Below are positions 1 through 7,108 of a DNA stretch of 12,320 nt, piece by piece (positions within the stretch are counted from its first letter, which is position 1; every line of letters begins with the position of its first letter). Made by a program: the position numbers and the translations under genes. The DNA comes from an uncultured Porphyromonadaceae bacterium (GTDB taxonomy: Bacteria; Bacteroidota; Bacteroidia; Bacteroidales; Muribaculaceae). Where the stretch lies: assembly GCA_947174225.1 (NCBI GenBank), contig CAMWIF010000033.1, positions 1 to 12,320 of the forward strand, read 5' to 3'. The notes under the pieces were generated by a model that made no database searches, had not been told where the DNA came from, and was given only the letters and a program-made list of their open reading frames with translations.

Positions 1-1925
1 TTACGCCCTTTCCAAGTATCTATTGCAAACCACTGCTTAGTCAGACCGAGATTTATTCTCGGTTCCCAGATGCCAACATTGAAACTTGTCCCTATGAAGG
101 CACGAATTGAATGCATCTCAGGGAAATTATCAAGAGTCATGAGTTTAACCTCTCCACTTTCCCCATAGGGTTTGGTTGTCGATATTATAAGATCCTTCTT
201 GTAAGTATATGACAACTGTGCGAATAGCCTCTTCCAAGCTCCTGTTATTTCCACGGTATGTGTTTTCTCAGGCTTAAGGTACGGATTACCTCCCTGAAGG
301 GTAAACCGGTTGATATAATCAATCGTACCATCCAGATCCCCATAATTCGGCCGTTTTGTCTTACTTGTATAACTCATTGAAAGCTGCACCTTATCCACAG
401 TAGTGGACATGAAGAAGGAGGGGAAGAAATTGTTATATGTCTTGCTCTGGTCTTCATTTTTCTGACCGTTTTCCAGATAATCGAATTTCACATGCTCGTA
501 CCTCAATCCGGCTCCGAGACTGAATCGACCTAAGGTCTGTCTGAAATCGAGGAACCCGGCAATATTTTTCTCGTCAACTCTGGTATTGGCGTCATTGATG
601 ATTTCTGCGTCAGTATCATAATCGGAAGAGAAGCGCGAGGATACAAATTCCTCTCCGACCTCGATTCCACCTTTCCATATAGGGTAGCTTAAAACCAGTT
701 TCTCCGCAAACATTCGTCCCCGATTTGTTCCTAAAGAATTTATCAGCGAGTTTCTCTCATTCACACTGACTTCATCCACAGTAACATTGGATCTTGACTT
801 TTTCCATATATAATCAGCATTCAGATCAATGCCTAATTCTCCGACTTTACCATTATAATAGAGATTGGCTCCATGTCGGGGATGTGTCCGCGTATCTCCT
901 GCCCGTGCGCTTGTGGCTCCGTCTATGAAGTTATTTTTTTCCGACAATTCTGTCTCATGGTTATGGTGCATCTTGTCACTGGTGATGCCATTGGCGTAGT
1001 AGGCTCCAAGGGAATGTCTCTCATTAAACATAAATGAGAATCCCGCCTTTCCGAAGAAATCCTTTACGTTTCCGTATCCGTTCTGGATTATCTTCTCTTT
1101 CCATAGCTGAGATGAATTAGACACTCCATATTGGTTACTCTGGAACTTCGCTATTGCTCCACCGAAATTGGCGAATAACTCCAGTCCGCCTGTCCTATAT
1201 TTAAAGTTGGCTTGATCGATATTGGAGAAATATTTGTTCTCTCTCAATGTAGAACGAAGTAGACCACTGAAACCCTCTCCCTGTGGTCTTTTAGTGGTTA
1301 TACGGATTACGGAATTTACCGATGCGTCATATTTGACTCCGGGATTAGTAACCACCTCAACGTTTTTAATGTCCGCTGAGCTTATCTGCATCAGTTCATT
1401 AGAATCCCGTACCAGACGGCCATTAATATATATTGCCGGAGACCCTTTGCCGAAAACCTCGAATGCTCCGTCGCGCCCCACGACCATGGGGACTTGAACC
1501 AAAACATCCTCTGCTGTTCCGGCATGTTCAAGCTGTGTGCCTGCCACACTGGTGACAAGCGCATCTCCCTTTATGGCTGTGACAGGACGGTTGGATTTTA
1601 CCACTACATCACCGAGCGTTACTGTAGCCGGTTCAAGGATAATAACCCCGAAATTTCCTGTGGATGGAATGTCAAGTATCTTGTCAGCATATCCGATTGA
1701 GGAAATCTTGACAAGCTTTGGATTACCCTGAGCACTTTCAAACGAGAATACCCCGTCAGCATCTGTAACTGTCCCCGAAATATATGTAGAGTCAGCCTTT
1801 AAGAGCACGACGTTTACATAATCCAGTGGAGAATTGTTTTCGTCCATGACCTTACCGGTTATGGTCTGCGCTACTGAGGTTATCGAAACCATAGCAGCAA
1901 GGATAACAGCTAATATTGTTTTCAT
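1..1925 (-). CDS. TonB-dependent outer-membrane receptor (3' end cut by window edge)
   Basis: An outer-membrane beta-barrel that probably imports a ligand using TonB energy; the ligand is not evident. Reading minus from the ATG at 1925 gives 641 open codons to the left edge, leaving two bases. Residues 1-20 (MKTILAVILAAMVSITSVAQ) are a Sec signal peptide. About 21-105 form a carboxypeptidase-regulatory-like beta-sandwich (TITGKVMDENNSPLDYVNV ... GVIILEP). About 105-215 are the plug (GDVVV, then AIYINGRLV, DIKNVEVVTNPGVKYDAS). The rest is barrel strands rich in aromatic and alternating residues. It resembles receptors of the 'outer membrane beta-barrel family' and is probably missing 100-150 C-terminal residues lying outside the window. 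No SusD-like partner is visible. It is divergent from the gene at 2086, and both promoters carry the same palindrome. The ligand class is unknown. Confidence 0.93.
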   Translation of the reverse strand, partial: MKTILAVILAAMVSITSVAQTITGKVMDENNSPLDYVNVVLLKADSTYISGTVTDADGVFSFESAQGNPKLVKISSIGYADKILDIPSTGNFGVIILEPATVTLGDVVVKSNRPVTAIKGDALVTSVAGTQLEHAGTAEDVLVQVPMVVGRDGAFEVFGKGSPAIYINGRLVRDSNELMQISSADIKNVEVVTNPGVKYDASVNSVIRITTKRPQGEGFSGLLRSTLRENKYFSNIDQANFKYRTGGLELFANFGGAIAKFQSNQYGVSNSSQLWKEKIIQNGYGNVKDFFGKAGFSFMFNERHSLGAYYANGITSDKMHHNHETELSEKNNFIDGATSARAGDTRTHPRHGANLYYNGKVGELGIDLNADYIWKKSRSNVTVDEVSVNERNSLINSLGTNRGRMFAEKLVLSYPIWKGGIEVGEEFVSSRFSSDYDTDAEIINDANTRVDEKNIAGFLDFRQTLGRFSLGAGLRYEHVKFDYLENGQKNEDQSKTYNNFFPSFFMSTTVDKVQLSMSYTSKTKRPNYGDLDGTIDYINRFTLQGGNPYLKPEKTHTVEITGAWKRLFAQLSYTYKKDLIISTTKPYGESGEVKLMTLDNFPEMHSIRAFIGTSFNVGIWEPRINLGLTKQWFAIDTWKGR

Positions 1926-1951
1926 CTTCAATGTAGTTTTAATTTCTGATG

Positions 1952-1996
1952 CAAAATTATAATCACAAAATGTCCTGCACCATACCCAAAAGGGTA
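1952..1996 (-). promoter_or_regulatory. Promoter of the TonB receptor with palindromic operator
   Basis: On the minus strand a Bacteroidota-type -7 box TAATTTTG lies at 1959-1952, 27 bases before the receptor ATG. The palindrome TACCCAAAAGGGTA (plus-strand reading) lies at 1983-1996. The two centres are 34 bp apart, which puts the palindrome near -41 from the expected transcription start, where class II activators bind. No good -33 TTG box is seen, which fits activator dependence. The role as an operator is inferred. Confidence 0.62.
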
Positions 1997-2019
1997 CAAC
2001 TGCATTTCGATGTAAAATA

Positions 2020-2064
2020 TACCCAAATGGGTATGGCATAGGAGTCTGGGTTAGTATAATTTTG
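2020..2064 (+). promoter_or_regulatory. Promoter of the 176-residue gene with palindromic operator
   Basis: The palindrome TACCCAAATGGGTA at 2020-2033 is followed on the plus strand by the -7 box TAATTTTG at 2057-2064, with centres again 34 bp apart. The gene's ATG is 22 bases past the -7 box, so the leader is short. This palindrome is 37 bp from the one serving the divergent receptor, and each sits at the same distance from its own -7 box. The operator function is inferred. Confidence 0.6.
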
Positions 2065-2085
2065 CAATGTGAAAAATAGACATGT

Positions 2086-2616
2086 ATGACAAATGAAAAA
2101 AATCAGCTGATAAAGGAATGCCGTATAATGATTGTCGGTAAAGATGAGTTTATCGTATATATTAAGGAGGAGCTGTGTAAACTTGGATTCTGCGATATAG
2201 TAGTTGGCGCAATGAGCGAAATCATTAATGAGCAAAATGACGGGATTCTGATTGAATATACGAGAGACGGAGCTGCTGAGTCAGGCAATATGAGCGATAT
2301 TCCTATGATTTATCCCTTTGACTTTGTAGATGGAGCCGGTGCTATTGTTCTGTTTCCCGGAGATGACAGGAGTTGGCTTGGTAAACAGGATATGCGGCAA
2401 TGGGCAGCAGACTATATGTCAGGCTACTGCGCGTTCTGGAATGTGGAGGGTTGCGACTGGCTATATGATGCTATGCCTTTGATAAAGGGAAACATTACGA
2501 GCGATGCAGCTATGAAGACAGTGGCATATATATGTGCGAGGATAGCTGCCAACATCGCTGTCGGCAGGGACGTGAAGCGTTACCCACGCTTCTACTTATG
2601 CAGGAACTTAGAGTAA
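2086..2616 (+). CDS. Unrecognised 176-residue soluble protein, possibly Rossmann-like
   Basis: I do not recognise a family with certainty. The protein has no signal peptide or membrane segment, so it is probably cytoplasmic. Residues about 13-40 (RIMIVGKDEFIVYIKEELCK) look like the first strand-turn-helix of a Rossmann fold and faintly recall ThiF/HesA-type proteins, but the glycine-rich loop is not conserved, so nucleotide binding is doubtful. The C-terminal part is helix-rich (ARIAANIAVGRDVKRYPRF). The start at 2086 is supported by the -7 box 22 bases upstream. The stop overlaps by 9 bases the 3' end of the convergent regulator pseudogene. It shares a promoter design with the TonB receptor and is therefore probably co-expressed with it. 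It could be a Bacteroidales-restricted accessory of the receptor; function unknown. Confidence 0.7.
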   Translation: MTNEKNQLIKECRIMIVGKDEFIVYIKEELCKLGFCDIVVGAMSEIINEQNDGILIEYTRDGAAESGNMSDIPMIYPFDFVDGAGAIVLFPGDDRSWLGKQDMRQWAADYMSGYCAFWNVEGCDWLYDAMPLIKGNITSDAAMKTVAYICARIAANIAVGRDVKRYPRFYLCRNLE

Positions 2617-3373
2617 CTTATTGTTTGTGGCTGCAACGATGGCTTCAGAAATGTTGCGCACTCCAAGTTTCTCAAAGATCTGTTTACGGTATTTCTTGAT
2701 GGGTTTCCGGGGATAGGCACATTTTGTCGCCAATCTCTGTCATGGTATAGCCCTGTATCGAAAGGGTGATCACTTCCTTCTCCCCGTCGGTGAGGGTCGG
2801 CATACTGCGTCTGTCCCATCTCCGGGTAATCCTGTTGTATTCAAAGAAATCCGGAGACCCGACACGGTGCATCTGGATATGTCCGGGTGTGGTATGGTTG
2901 GAAGCGGACACAACACACAAGGCAAGCCATATACGGCCGTCTGAAGTAAGGGCAATCGGCGTGAGCTTATGGTTTATGAGAATCGGGTGACCGTCGTTCA
3001 GTATATGGAAGTCGTATTGGATATACCAGTCTTTCCGCTCGTCAACCGGAATGGTGCTTTGAAACGCGAATCCTGCGCGGTTCAGATCAAGAAGGAGCGA
3101 CTGCTCATCTTCCGGCACGTATTCGAGATAGAAACGGTAGCCTAATTTCATCATCTCTTCCGGCGACAGACCGCACAGGAACATCGGATTGGTAGAGACA
3201 TAAAGGAAGTTCCGCTTGAAGTAGTCGATTATATAGACACTCTGATAGGTAGAGCGGGAGAACGCCTCAGCCGCCTGGGTATACTCGACTGTCCGGCTGT
3301 AGTCAAGTTCCTCCGGCAGCTTCACCTCATTGTCAGGTATGAAAAAATCATCAATTTTCTTTTCTGTATCCAT
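2608..3373 (-). pseudogene. PAS/LuxR-type transcriptional regulator, frameshifted in its HTH
   Basis: Reading minus from the ATG at 3373 (MDTEKKIDDFFIPDNEV) gives a PAS-like sensor region at about residues 40-175 (YVSTNPMFLCGLSPEEMMKL ... DGRIWLALCVV) and a LuxR/GerE helix-turn-helix from about 190 (LTDGEKEVITLSIQGYTMTE). At 2701-2703 one extra G (C on the coding strand) ends the frame as LSPETHQEIP and stop. Removing it restores SPETIKKYRKQIFEKLGV and runs to a stop at 2608-2610, giving about 254 residues. The break falls in the recognition helix, so the truncated 229-residue product should not bind DNA normally. An upstream in-frame TTG at 3397 is a less likely start. The downstream frame is still perfectly readable, so the lesion is recent or a sequencing error. 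Confidence 0.85.
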
Positions 3374-3382
3374 ATTATAGCT

Positions 3383-3408
3383 AAAAACGTGAGCCAACTA
3401 TGCCACGT
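3383..3408 (-). terminator. Terminator-like hairpin just upstream of the regulator start
   Basis: On the minus strand ACGTG-GC and GC-(T)-CACGT can pair as a 7-bp stem with one bulge, followed directly by TTTTT (plus-strand A-run 3383-3387). The T-run ends 10 bases before the regulator ATG at 3373. It is short and imperfect, so it could be a weak or conditional terminator, or simply mark the end of a small RNA made from the region to its right. Confidence 0.35.
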
Positions 3409-3410
3409 CG

Positions 3411-3527
3411 AATTGGAGGCCCTGAGAAAGCCTTGTGTACAGATGTAACAATAGCAGCCCACGCTATAGGCGTGAGAACCACTATGCTATCCTTGTACAC
3501 GATTGAAAATTTCTCAGGTTCCCAATT
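3411..3527 (-). ncRNA. Candidate structured RNA leader (five nested helices)
   Basis: Five perfect inverted repeats are nested around one centre, given in plus coordinates. They are 3411-3416 with 3522-3527 (6 bp), 3421-3429 with 3510-3518 (9 bp), 3435-3441 with 3494-3500 (7 bp), 3451-3456 with 3485-3490 (6 bp) and 3460-3464 with 3470-3474 (5 bp, loop of five). That is 33 pairs in 117 nt, separated by asymmetric internal loops, as in riboswitches and other structured RNAs. The minus strand is favoured because a -7 box lies upstream at 3593-3600, a terminator-like hairpin lies downstream, and one extra G-U pair forms only in that strand. I recognise no known class. A decayed mobile inverted-repeat element is the alternative. 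Confidence 0.5.
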
Positions 3528-3592
3528 ACAAGATGAGCATAACGCTTGTAGATTTACCAAAATGTCCGAACTGTCCAAAGACAATTCAATTG

Positions 3593-3630
3593 CAAAGTTA
3601 ATCACTATTTCTCACAATCAGGCTATTGTG
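3593..3630 (-). promoter_or_regulatory. Probable promoter of the regulator/leader RNA
   Basis: The minus strand has TAACTTTG (3600-3593), matching the TAnnTTTG -7 box. There is no -33 TTG at the usual spacing. Instead an inverted repeat CACAAT-N6-ATTGTG lies at 3613-3630, centred 25 bp from the -7 box, and may be an operator. Transcription from here would give a leader of about 210 nt before the regulator ATG, containing the nested helices. Confidence 0.38.
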
Positions 3631-3694
3631 GGGCAAAAAAAGTTGACTCTCTTTACAAGTTATCTTAACCCTATCTTAACGAAGGTCCGGACAC

Positions 3695-3732
3695 AAGTTA
3701 GGCTCCCGACACCGCTGCCGAGAGCCTAACTT
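3695..3732 (-). terminator. Hairpin terminator after the receptor remnant
   Basis: The minus strand folds as AAGTTAGGCTCTCGGCA, loop GCGG, then TGTCGGGAGCCTAACTT: a 17-bp stem in which two pairs are G-U. On the plus strand those two positions would be A-C mismatches, so the functional transcript is the minus one. The hairpin begins 26 bases after the remnant's original stop at 3759. It lacks a clear U-run, so it may act as a 3'-end stabiliser as much as a terminator. Confidence 0.7.
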
Positions 3733-3758
3733 CAACATATGAATATGAAAAAACTGAT

Positions 3759-4471
3759 TTATTTCATAATTGCCGAACCGGATGAGGTAATCGTTTGAAC
3801 CTCATTCCCTCTTTTGATCTTCTTGCCGAACCCGAAGGTATAGCTTGCCGTCAGTCTGCTTCCGGAAGTCGAAAAACCTGTTTCCTGTCAGAACCCTGAT
3901 TATGACGGTCGGTGTACTTGTCTGACACTACAAGATCGTAAGTCATACGCTTATATGCCATTTTGCTATAGGCAAGTCCACTTCCGGAACCTACCATTAT
4001 GTTCCTTTTCCCTGTAAATTTGGCATAGCTTCCAATCTCATATTTACGCAGAGTGAAATTTACGACATACGGATTATGCTGGTATCGTGGATCGGTAGGG
4101 TAGGTGAGGTATTCCACTTTCTTGACATCTTCGGGACGCAGGGCATCCAGTTGTGCTTCTGATGCAGGTTGCATATCTATATAGATAGCCACCGGCTGTC
4201 CGTTGAGGGTCAGGATAGAGTTGGATACAGGATTTACACGTAACTGAGGTATTCCCATCTGAGAAAGCAGATCAATGGCATCCTGTGCCGATTTTTTCTG
4301 GTTGCTTCCCGGTATATATGTTAATACCCCAGACTTTACATTCTGCATCTGACCCTCGACTACAACTTCATTGACTTGTTTCGCGTCAATGCTGTCTGTC
4401 ACTGAGTTTTGAGCGTAAGCTGTCAAAGGCAACAAAGTGCAGGCTACAACTAAAGTTGTTTTCATACTCAT
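3759..4471 (-). pseudogene. TonB-dependent receptor remnant with large internal deletion
   Basis: The readable frame from 4471 (second Met at 4465, MKTTLVVACTLLPLTAYAQ signal peptide) encodes a plug domain (VNEVVVEG ... AIYIDMQPASEAQLDAL, EDVKKVEYLTYPTDPRY) and the first barrel strands, then stops at 3851 after 206 residues. The barrel is missing. From about 3870 another minus frame reads GSRLTASYTFGFGKKIKRGN and ends SSGSAIMK at a stop at 3759-3761, which is the typical C-terminal end of this outer-membrane family. The remnant is therefore the two ends of a receptor of usual length 700-800 residues joined out of frame after loss of perhaps 500 codons. Its promoter and its 3' hairpin both survive. 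The product would not form a pore. Confidence 0.85.
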
Positions 4472-4490
4472 TACAGTTTTAATTCTGACG

Positions 4491-4535
4491 CGAAGTTACA
4501 ATGAGGAATCAGCTTGGGCAATACCCAAATGGGTA
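4491..4535 (-). promoter_or_regulatory. Promoter of the receptor remnant with palindromic operator
   Basis: The palindrome TACCCAAATGGGTA at 4522-4535 and the minus-strand -7-like box TAACTTCG (4498-4491, one change from TAnnTTTG) have centres 34 bp apart. The palindrome edge is 57 bases from the ATG at 4465, against 58 for the intact receptor. The stretch after the -7 box is also alike in both receptor genes (GTCAGAATTAAAACT and CATCAGAAATTAAAACT), so the promoters are related by descent or selection. Confidence 0.58.
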
Positions 4536-4643
4536 CAATTTCATATCGCATGGTGGCTTCAAAACCATATACCTCGTTTCAGAGTTGATAGCATATAGGT
4601 GAGTCTTCGCAATCCTCTTATTTTAAAAATATTCTTAAAAATG

Positions 4644-4673
4644 TTGTAGGCTCGTAAATTTTTATTAATTTTG
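4644..4673 (+). promoter_or_regulatory. Promoter of the hydroxyproline operon
   Basis: A TTG (-33) at 4644-4646 is followed after 19 bases by the -7 box TAATTTTG at 4666-4673. This is the canonical Bacteroidota spacing. Transcription would start near 4680, about 28 bases before hypD. The sequence just upstream is A/T-rich (4619-4642). The TACCC palindrome found at the receptor promoters is not associated with this promoter, so the operon is probably controlled differently; no specific regulator site is obvious. Confidence 0.65.
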
Positions 4674-4686
4674 TGTCATTAATATC

Positions 4687-4707
4687 ATGCTGAAAAACCT
4701 ATACTGA
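4687..4707 (+). other. Possible six-codon leader minicistron (MLKNLY)
   Basis: ATG at 4687 opens six codons and a TGA at 4705-4707, leaving one base before the first possible hypD ATG at 4709. If translated it could couple ribosome delivery to hypD. It has no visible Shine-Dalgarno site and may be chance. Confidence 0.18.
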
Positions 4708-4708
4708 T

Positions 4709-7108
4709 ATGAGCTTTTCGATCAAAAATCCAGCTAACGAAGGCGGTATGAACGACCGCATAAAGCGTTTGCGTCAAGAAAACTTTGACACCCCTACAAC
4801 GCTCAGCATTGAGCGTGCTCTTATCGAGACTGAGTTCTACAAAAAGAACTACGGCACAATGCCTATCGCAGTGCTTCGCGCACAGAATTTCTACGAAATC
4901 TGCAAGAAAAAAACCATATATATCGGTAAGGATGAGCTGATTGTAGGTGAACGCGGACCGGTGCCCAAGGCAGTTCCCACTTTCCCCGAACTTACGTGCC
5001 ACTCTGTGGAAGACCTCCACACACTCGACACACGTGACCTGCAGTCGTACCATATCTCACAGGAAGACATTGACACATACGAGCGCGAGGTGATACCCTA
5101 TTGGGAGAGTAAAACCCAGCGCGAGCGTATCTTCAACCACGTGTCGAAAGAATGGGAAGAGGCATACCACGCAGGTGTCTTCACCGAATTCATGGAGCAG
5201 CGTGCTGCCGGTCACACCGCTATGGACGGCAAAATGTACCACACAGGTCTTCTCGACCTGAAGGAGCGTATCGAAAAGAGAATCAGCGAACTCGACTACA
5301 TTAACGACCCTGAGGCTACCGACAAGCAGCAGGAACTCGAGGCTATGGCTATCTCATGCGACGCTGCGATTCTCTTTGCAGAGCGCCATGCCGAACTGGC
5401 AGAGAAGATGGCTGCTGAGGAGAAAGACCCGAAACGCAAGGCGGAGCTTGAGAAGATTGCCGACGTATGCCGCTGGGTACCTGCACACGCTCCTCGTGAT
5501 CTTTGGGAAGCTATTCAGATGTACTGGTTTGTGCATCTCGGCACTGTGACCGAACTTAACGGATGGGACTCTATGAATCCCGGTCACATCGACCAGCATC
5601 TTAACCCATTCTATGAGAAAGGGCTTGCTGAAGGTACTATCACCCGCGACCAGGCTAAGGAACTCCTCTCATGTCTCTGGATTAAGTTTAACAACCAGCC
5701 GGCTCCTCCGAAAGTGGGCGTGACAGCTCTCGAATCGGGAACATATAACGACTTTACAAATATCAACATCGGCGGAGTTGACCGCGACGGCAACGGTGTG
5801 GCAAACGAGATCTCCTATATGATCCTCGAGATTCAGGAGGAGCTGCACGAGCTGCAACCCGGTCTCTCAATACATATTGCCGAGAACACTCCCGACGAAC
5901 TCCTTATGGAAGGACTGAAGGTGATCCGTCAGGGTCACGGCTATCCCTCAATCTTTAACCCCGACACATACGTCAAGGAGATGACCCGGGCAGGGAAGAA
6001 GATTGAGGACGCACGTGAAGGAGGTGTTTCCGGTTGTATTGAAGTAGGCGCATTCGGCAAAGAGGCGTATCTGCTCACCGGATACCTCAATACTCCTAAG
6101 ATCCTTGAGATTACCCTCAACAACGGTTTCGACCCCGTATCCAAGAAACAGCTCGGGCTCAAGACAGGCGACCCGCGCGACTTCAAGACTTTCGAAGAAC
6201 TGTATGACGCATGGCATAAGCAGATGGTCTACTTCGTCAATCTGAAGCTCTCCGTCAATAACTATATTGAGCGTATGTTCTCCCTCTACGCTCCCGCCAC
6301 ATTCCTTTCCCTCTTCATCGACGACTGCATCGAGAAGGGTAAGGACTATTACAGCGGCGGCGCACGTTACAATACTACTTATATACAATGTACCGGTCTC
6401 GGCACCATCACCGACTGCTTCACCACACTCAAGAAGCATGTCTTCGAAGACAAGAAGTATACGATGGACGAGATGCTGAAGGCAATCTCCGCCAACTGGG
6501 AAGGGGAGGAGAAGATGCGTCAATATATACGCAACCATACTCCTTTCTTCGGTAACGACGACCCATATGCCGACACTATCGCTGTGCGCGTGTATGACGA
6601 CCTCGTGGATGCCATCGAAGGACGCCCAAATACCCGAGGCGGACGTACCCACCTCAATATGCTCTCCACCACCTGCCACAATTACTTCGGCTCTGTATGT
6701 GGTGCGAGTGTTAACGGTCGTTTCGCCGGTTTTGCTATCAGTGACGGCACTTCCCCGGCTCATGGCAGCGACACCCACGGACCGACAGGTGTCATCAAGT
6801 CGCTCGGTAAACTCGACCAGACAAAGAGTGGCGGCACACTGCTCAACGTTCGTTTCACCCCGGCTCTCTTCAACCGCGAGAGCGACATCAAGAAATGCGC
6901 AAGTTTCGTTCGCACCTACTTTAAGTTCGGAGGTCACCATGTGCAGTTCAATATCGTTGACACCGCGACTCTGCTCGATGCACAGAAGCATCCTGAAAAT
7001 TACAAGAACCTTCTCGTGCGCGTAGCAGGATACAGCGACTACTTCAATGATATGACCGAGCAGTTGCAGAACGAGATTATCGCCCGCACTGAAAACGACC
7101 AACTTTAA
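4709..7108 (+). CDS. hypD: trans-4-Hydroxy-L-proline dehydratase, glycyl radical enzyme
   Basis: Dehydrates trans-4-hydroxy-L-proline to (S)-1-pyrroline-5-carboxylate by glycyl-radical chemistry; cytoplasmic and oxygen-sensitive. The glycyl radical loop is VRVAGYSDYF with Gly774. The thiyl-radical cysteine and catalytic glutamate are in SGCIEVG (Cys443, Glu445). His169 (AAGHT), Ser343, Asp348 and Phe349 (SGTYNDF), Tyr459 and Thr654 all sit exactly nine residues beyond the substrate-site residues I recall for C. difficile HypD (C434, E436, H160, S334, D339, F340, Y450, T645, G765). That constant offset separates it from the pyruvate formate-lyase, choline and glycerol branches. The 799-residue length is normal. 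Met14 (ATG 4748, preceded by GAAGGCGG) is an alternative start where homology begins. It is first in the operon, 17 bases before its activase. It is unrelated to hydrogenase-maturation HypD. Confidence 0.95.
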   Translation: MSFSIKNPANEGGMNDRIKRLRQENFDTPTTLSIERALIETEFYKKNYGTMPIAVLRAQNFYEICKKKTIYIGKDELIVGERGPVPKAVPTFPELTCHSVEDLHTLDTRDLQSYHISQEDIDTYEREVIPYWESKTQRERIFNHVSKEWEEAYHAGVFTEFMEQRAAGHTAMDGKMYHTGLLDLKERIEKRISELDYINDPEATDKQQELEAMAISCDAAILFAERHAELAEKMAAEEKDPKRKAELEKIADVCRWVPAHAPRDLWEAIQMYWFVHLGTVTELNGWDSMNPGHIDQHLNPFYEKGLAEGTITRDQAKELLSCLWIKFNNQPAPPKVGVTALESGTYNDFTNINIGGVDRDGNGVANEISYMILEIQEELHELQPGLSIHIAENTPDELLMEGLKVIRQGHGYPSIFNPDTYVKEMTRAGKKIEDAREGGVSGCIEVGAFGKEAYLLTGYLNTPKILEITLNNGFDPVSKKQLGLKTGDPRDFKTFEELYDAWHKQMVYFVNLKLSVNNYIERMFSLYAPATFLSLFIDDCIEKGKDYYSGGARYNTTYIQCTGLGTITDCFTTLKKHVFEDKKYTMDEMLKAISANWEGEEKMRQYIRNHTPFFGNDDPYADTIAVRVYDDLVDAIEGRPNTRGGRTHLNMLSTTCHNYFGSVCGASVNGRFAGFAISDGTSPAHGSDTHGPTGVIKSLGKLDQTKSGGTLLNVRFTPALFNRESDIKKCASFVRTYFKFGGHHVQFNIVDTATLLDAQKHPENYKNLLVRVAGYSDYFNDMTEQLQNEIIARTENDQL

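Noticed and set aside
1..3. TTA at the left edge as a stop codon of the TonB receptor
   Set aside because: It is out of frame with the receptor: the in-frame codons end at position 3, leaving two bases, so the gene continues beyond the window.
3381..3605. 74-codon minus-strand frame upstream of the regulator
   Set aside because: Its ATG lies upstream of the likely -7 box and the frame runs through the helices and terminator-like hairpin; it looks incidental.
3400..3729. 109-codon plus-strand open frame in the gap between the regulator and the receptor remnant
   Set aside because: It lies over the nested helices and over the 3695-3732 hairpin, has no plus-strand promoter, and its composition is not protein-like.
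3859..3989. CTTCCGGAA repeated at 3859-3867 and 3981-3989 as the recombination repeat that made the receptor deletion
   Set aside because: Only one copy is near the junction and the other lies inside retained sequence, so it cannot by itself explain the loss.
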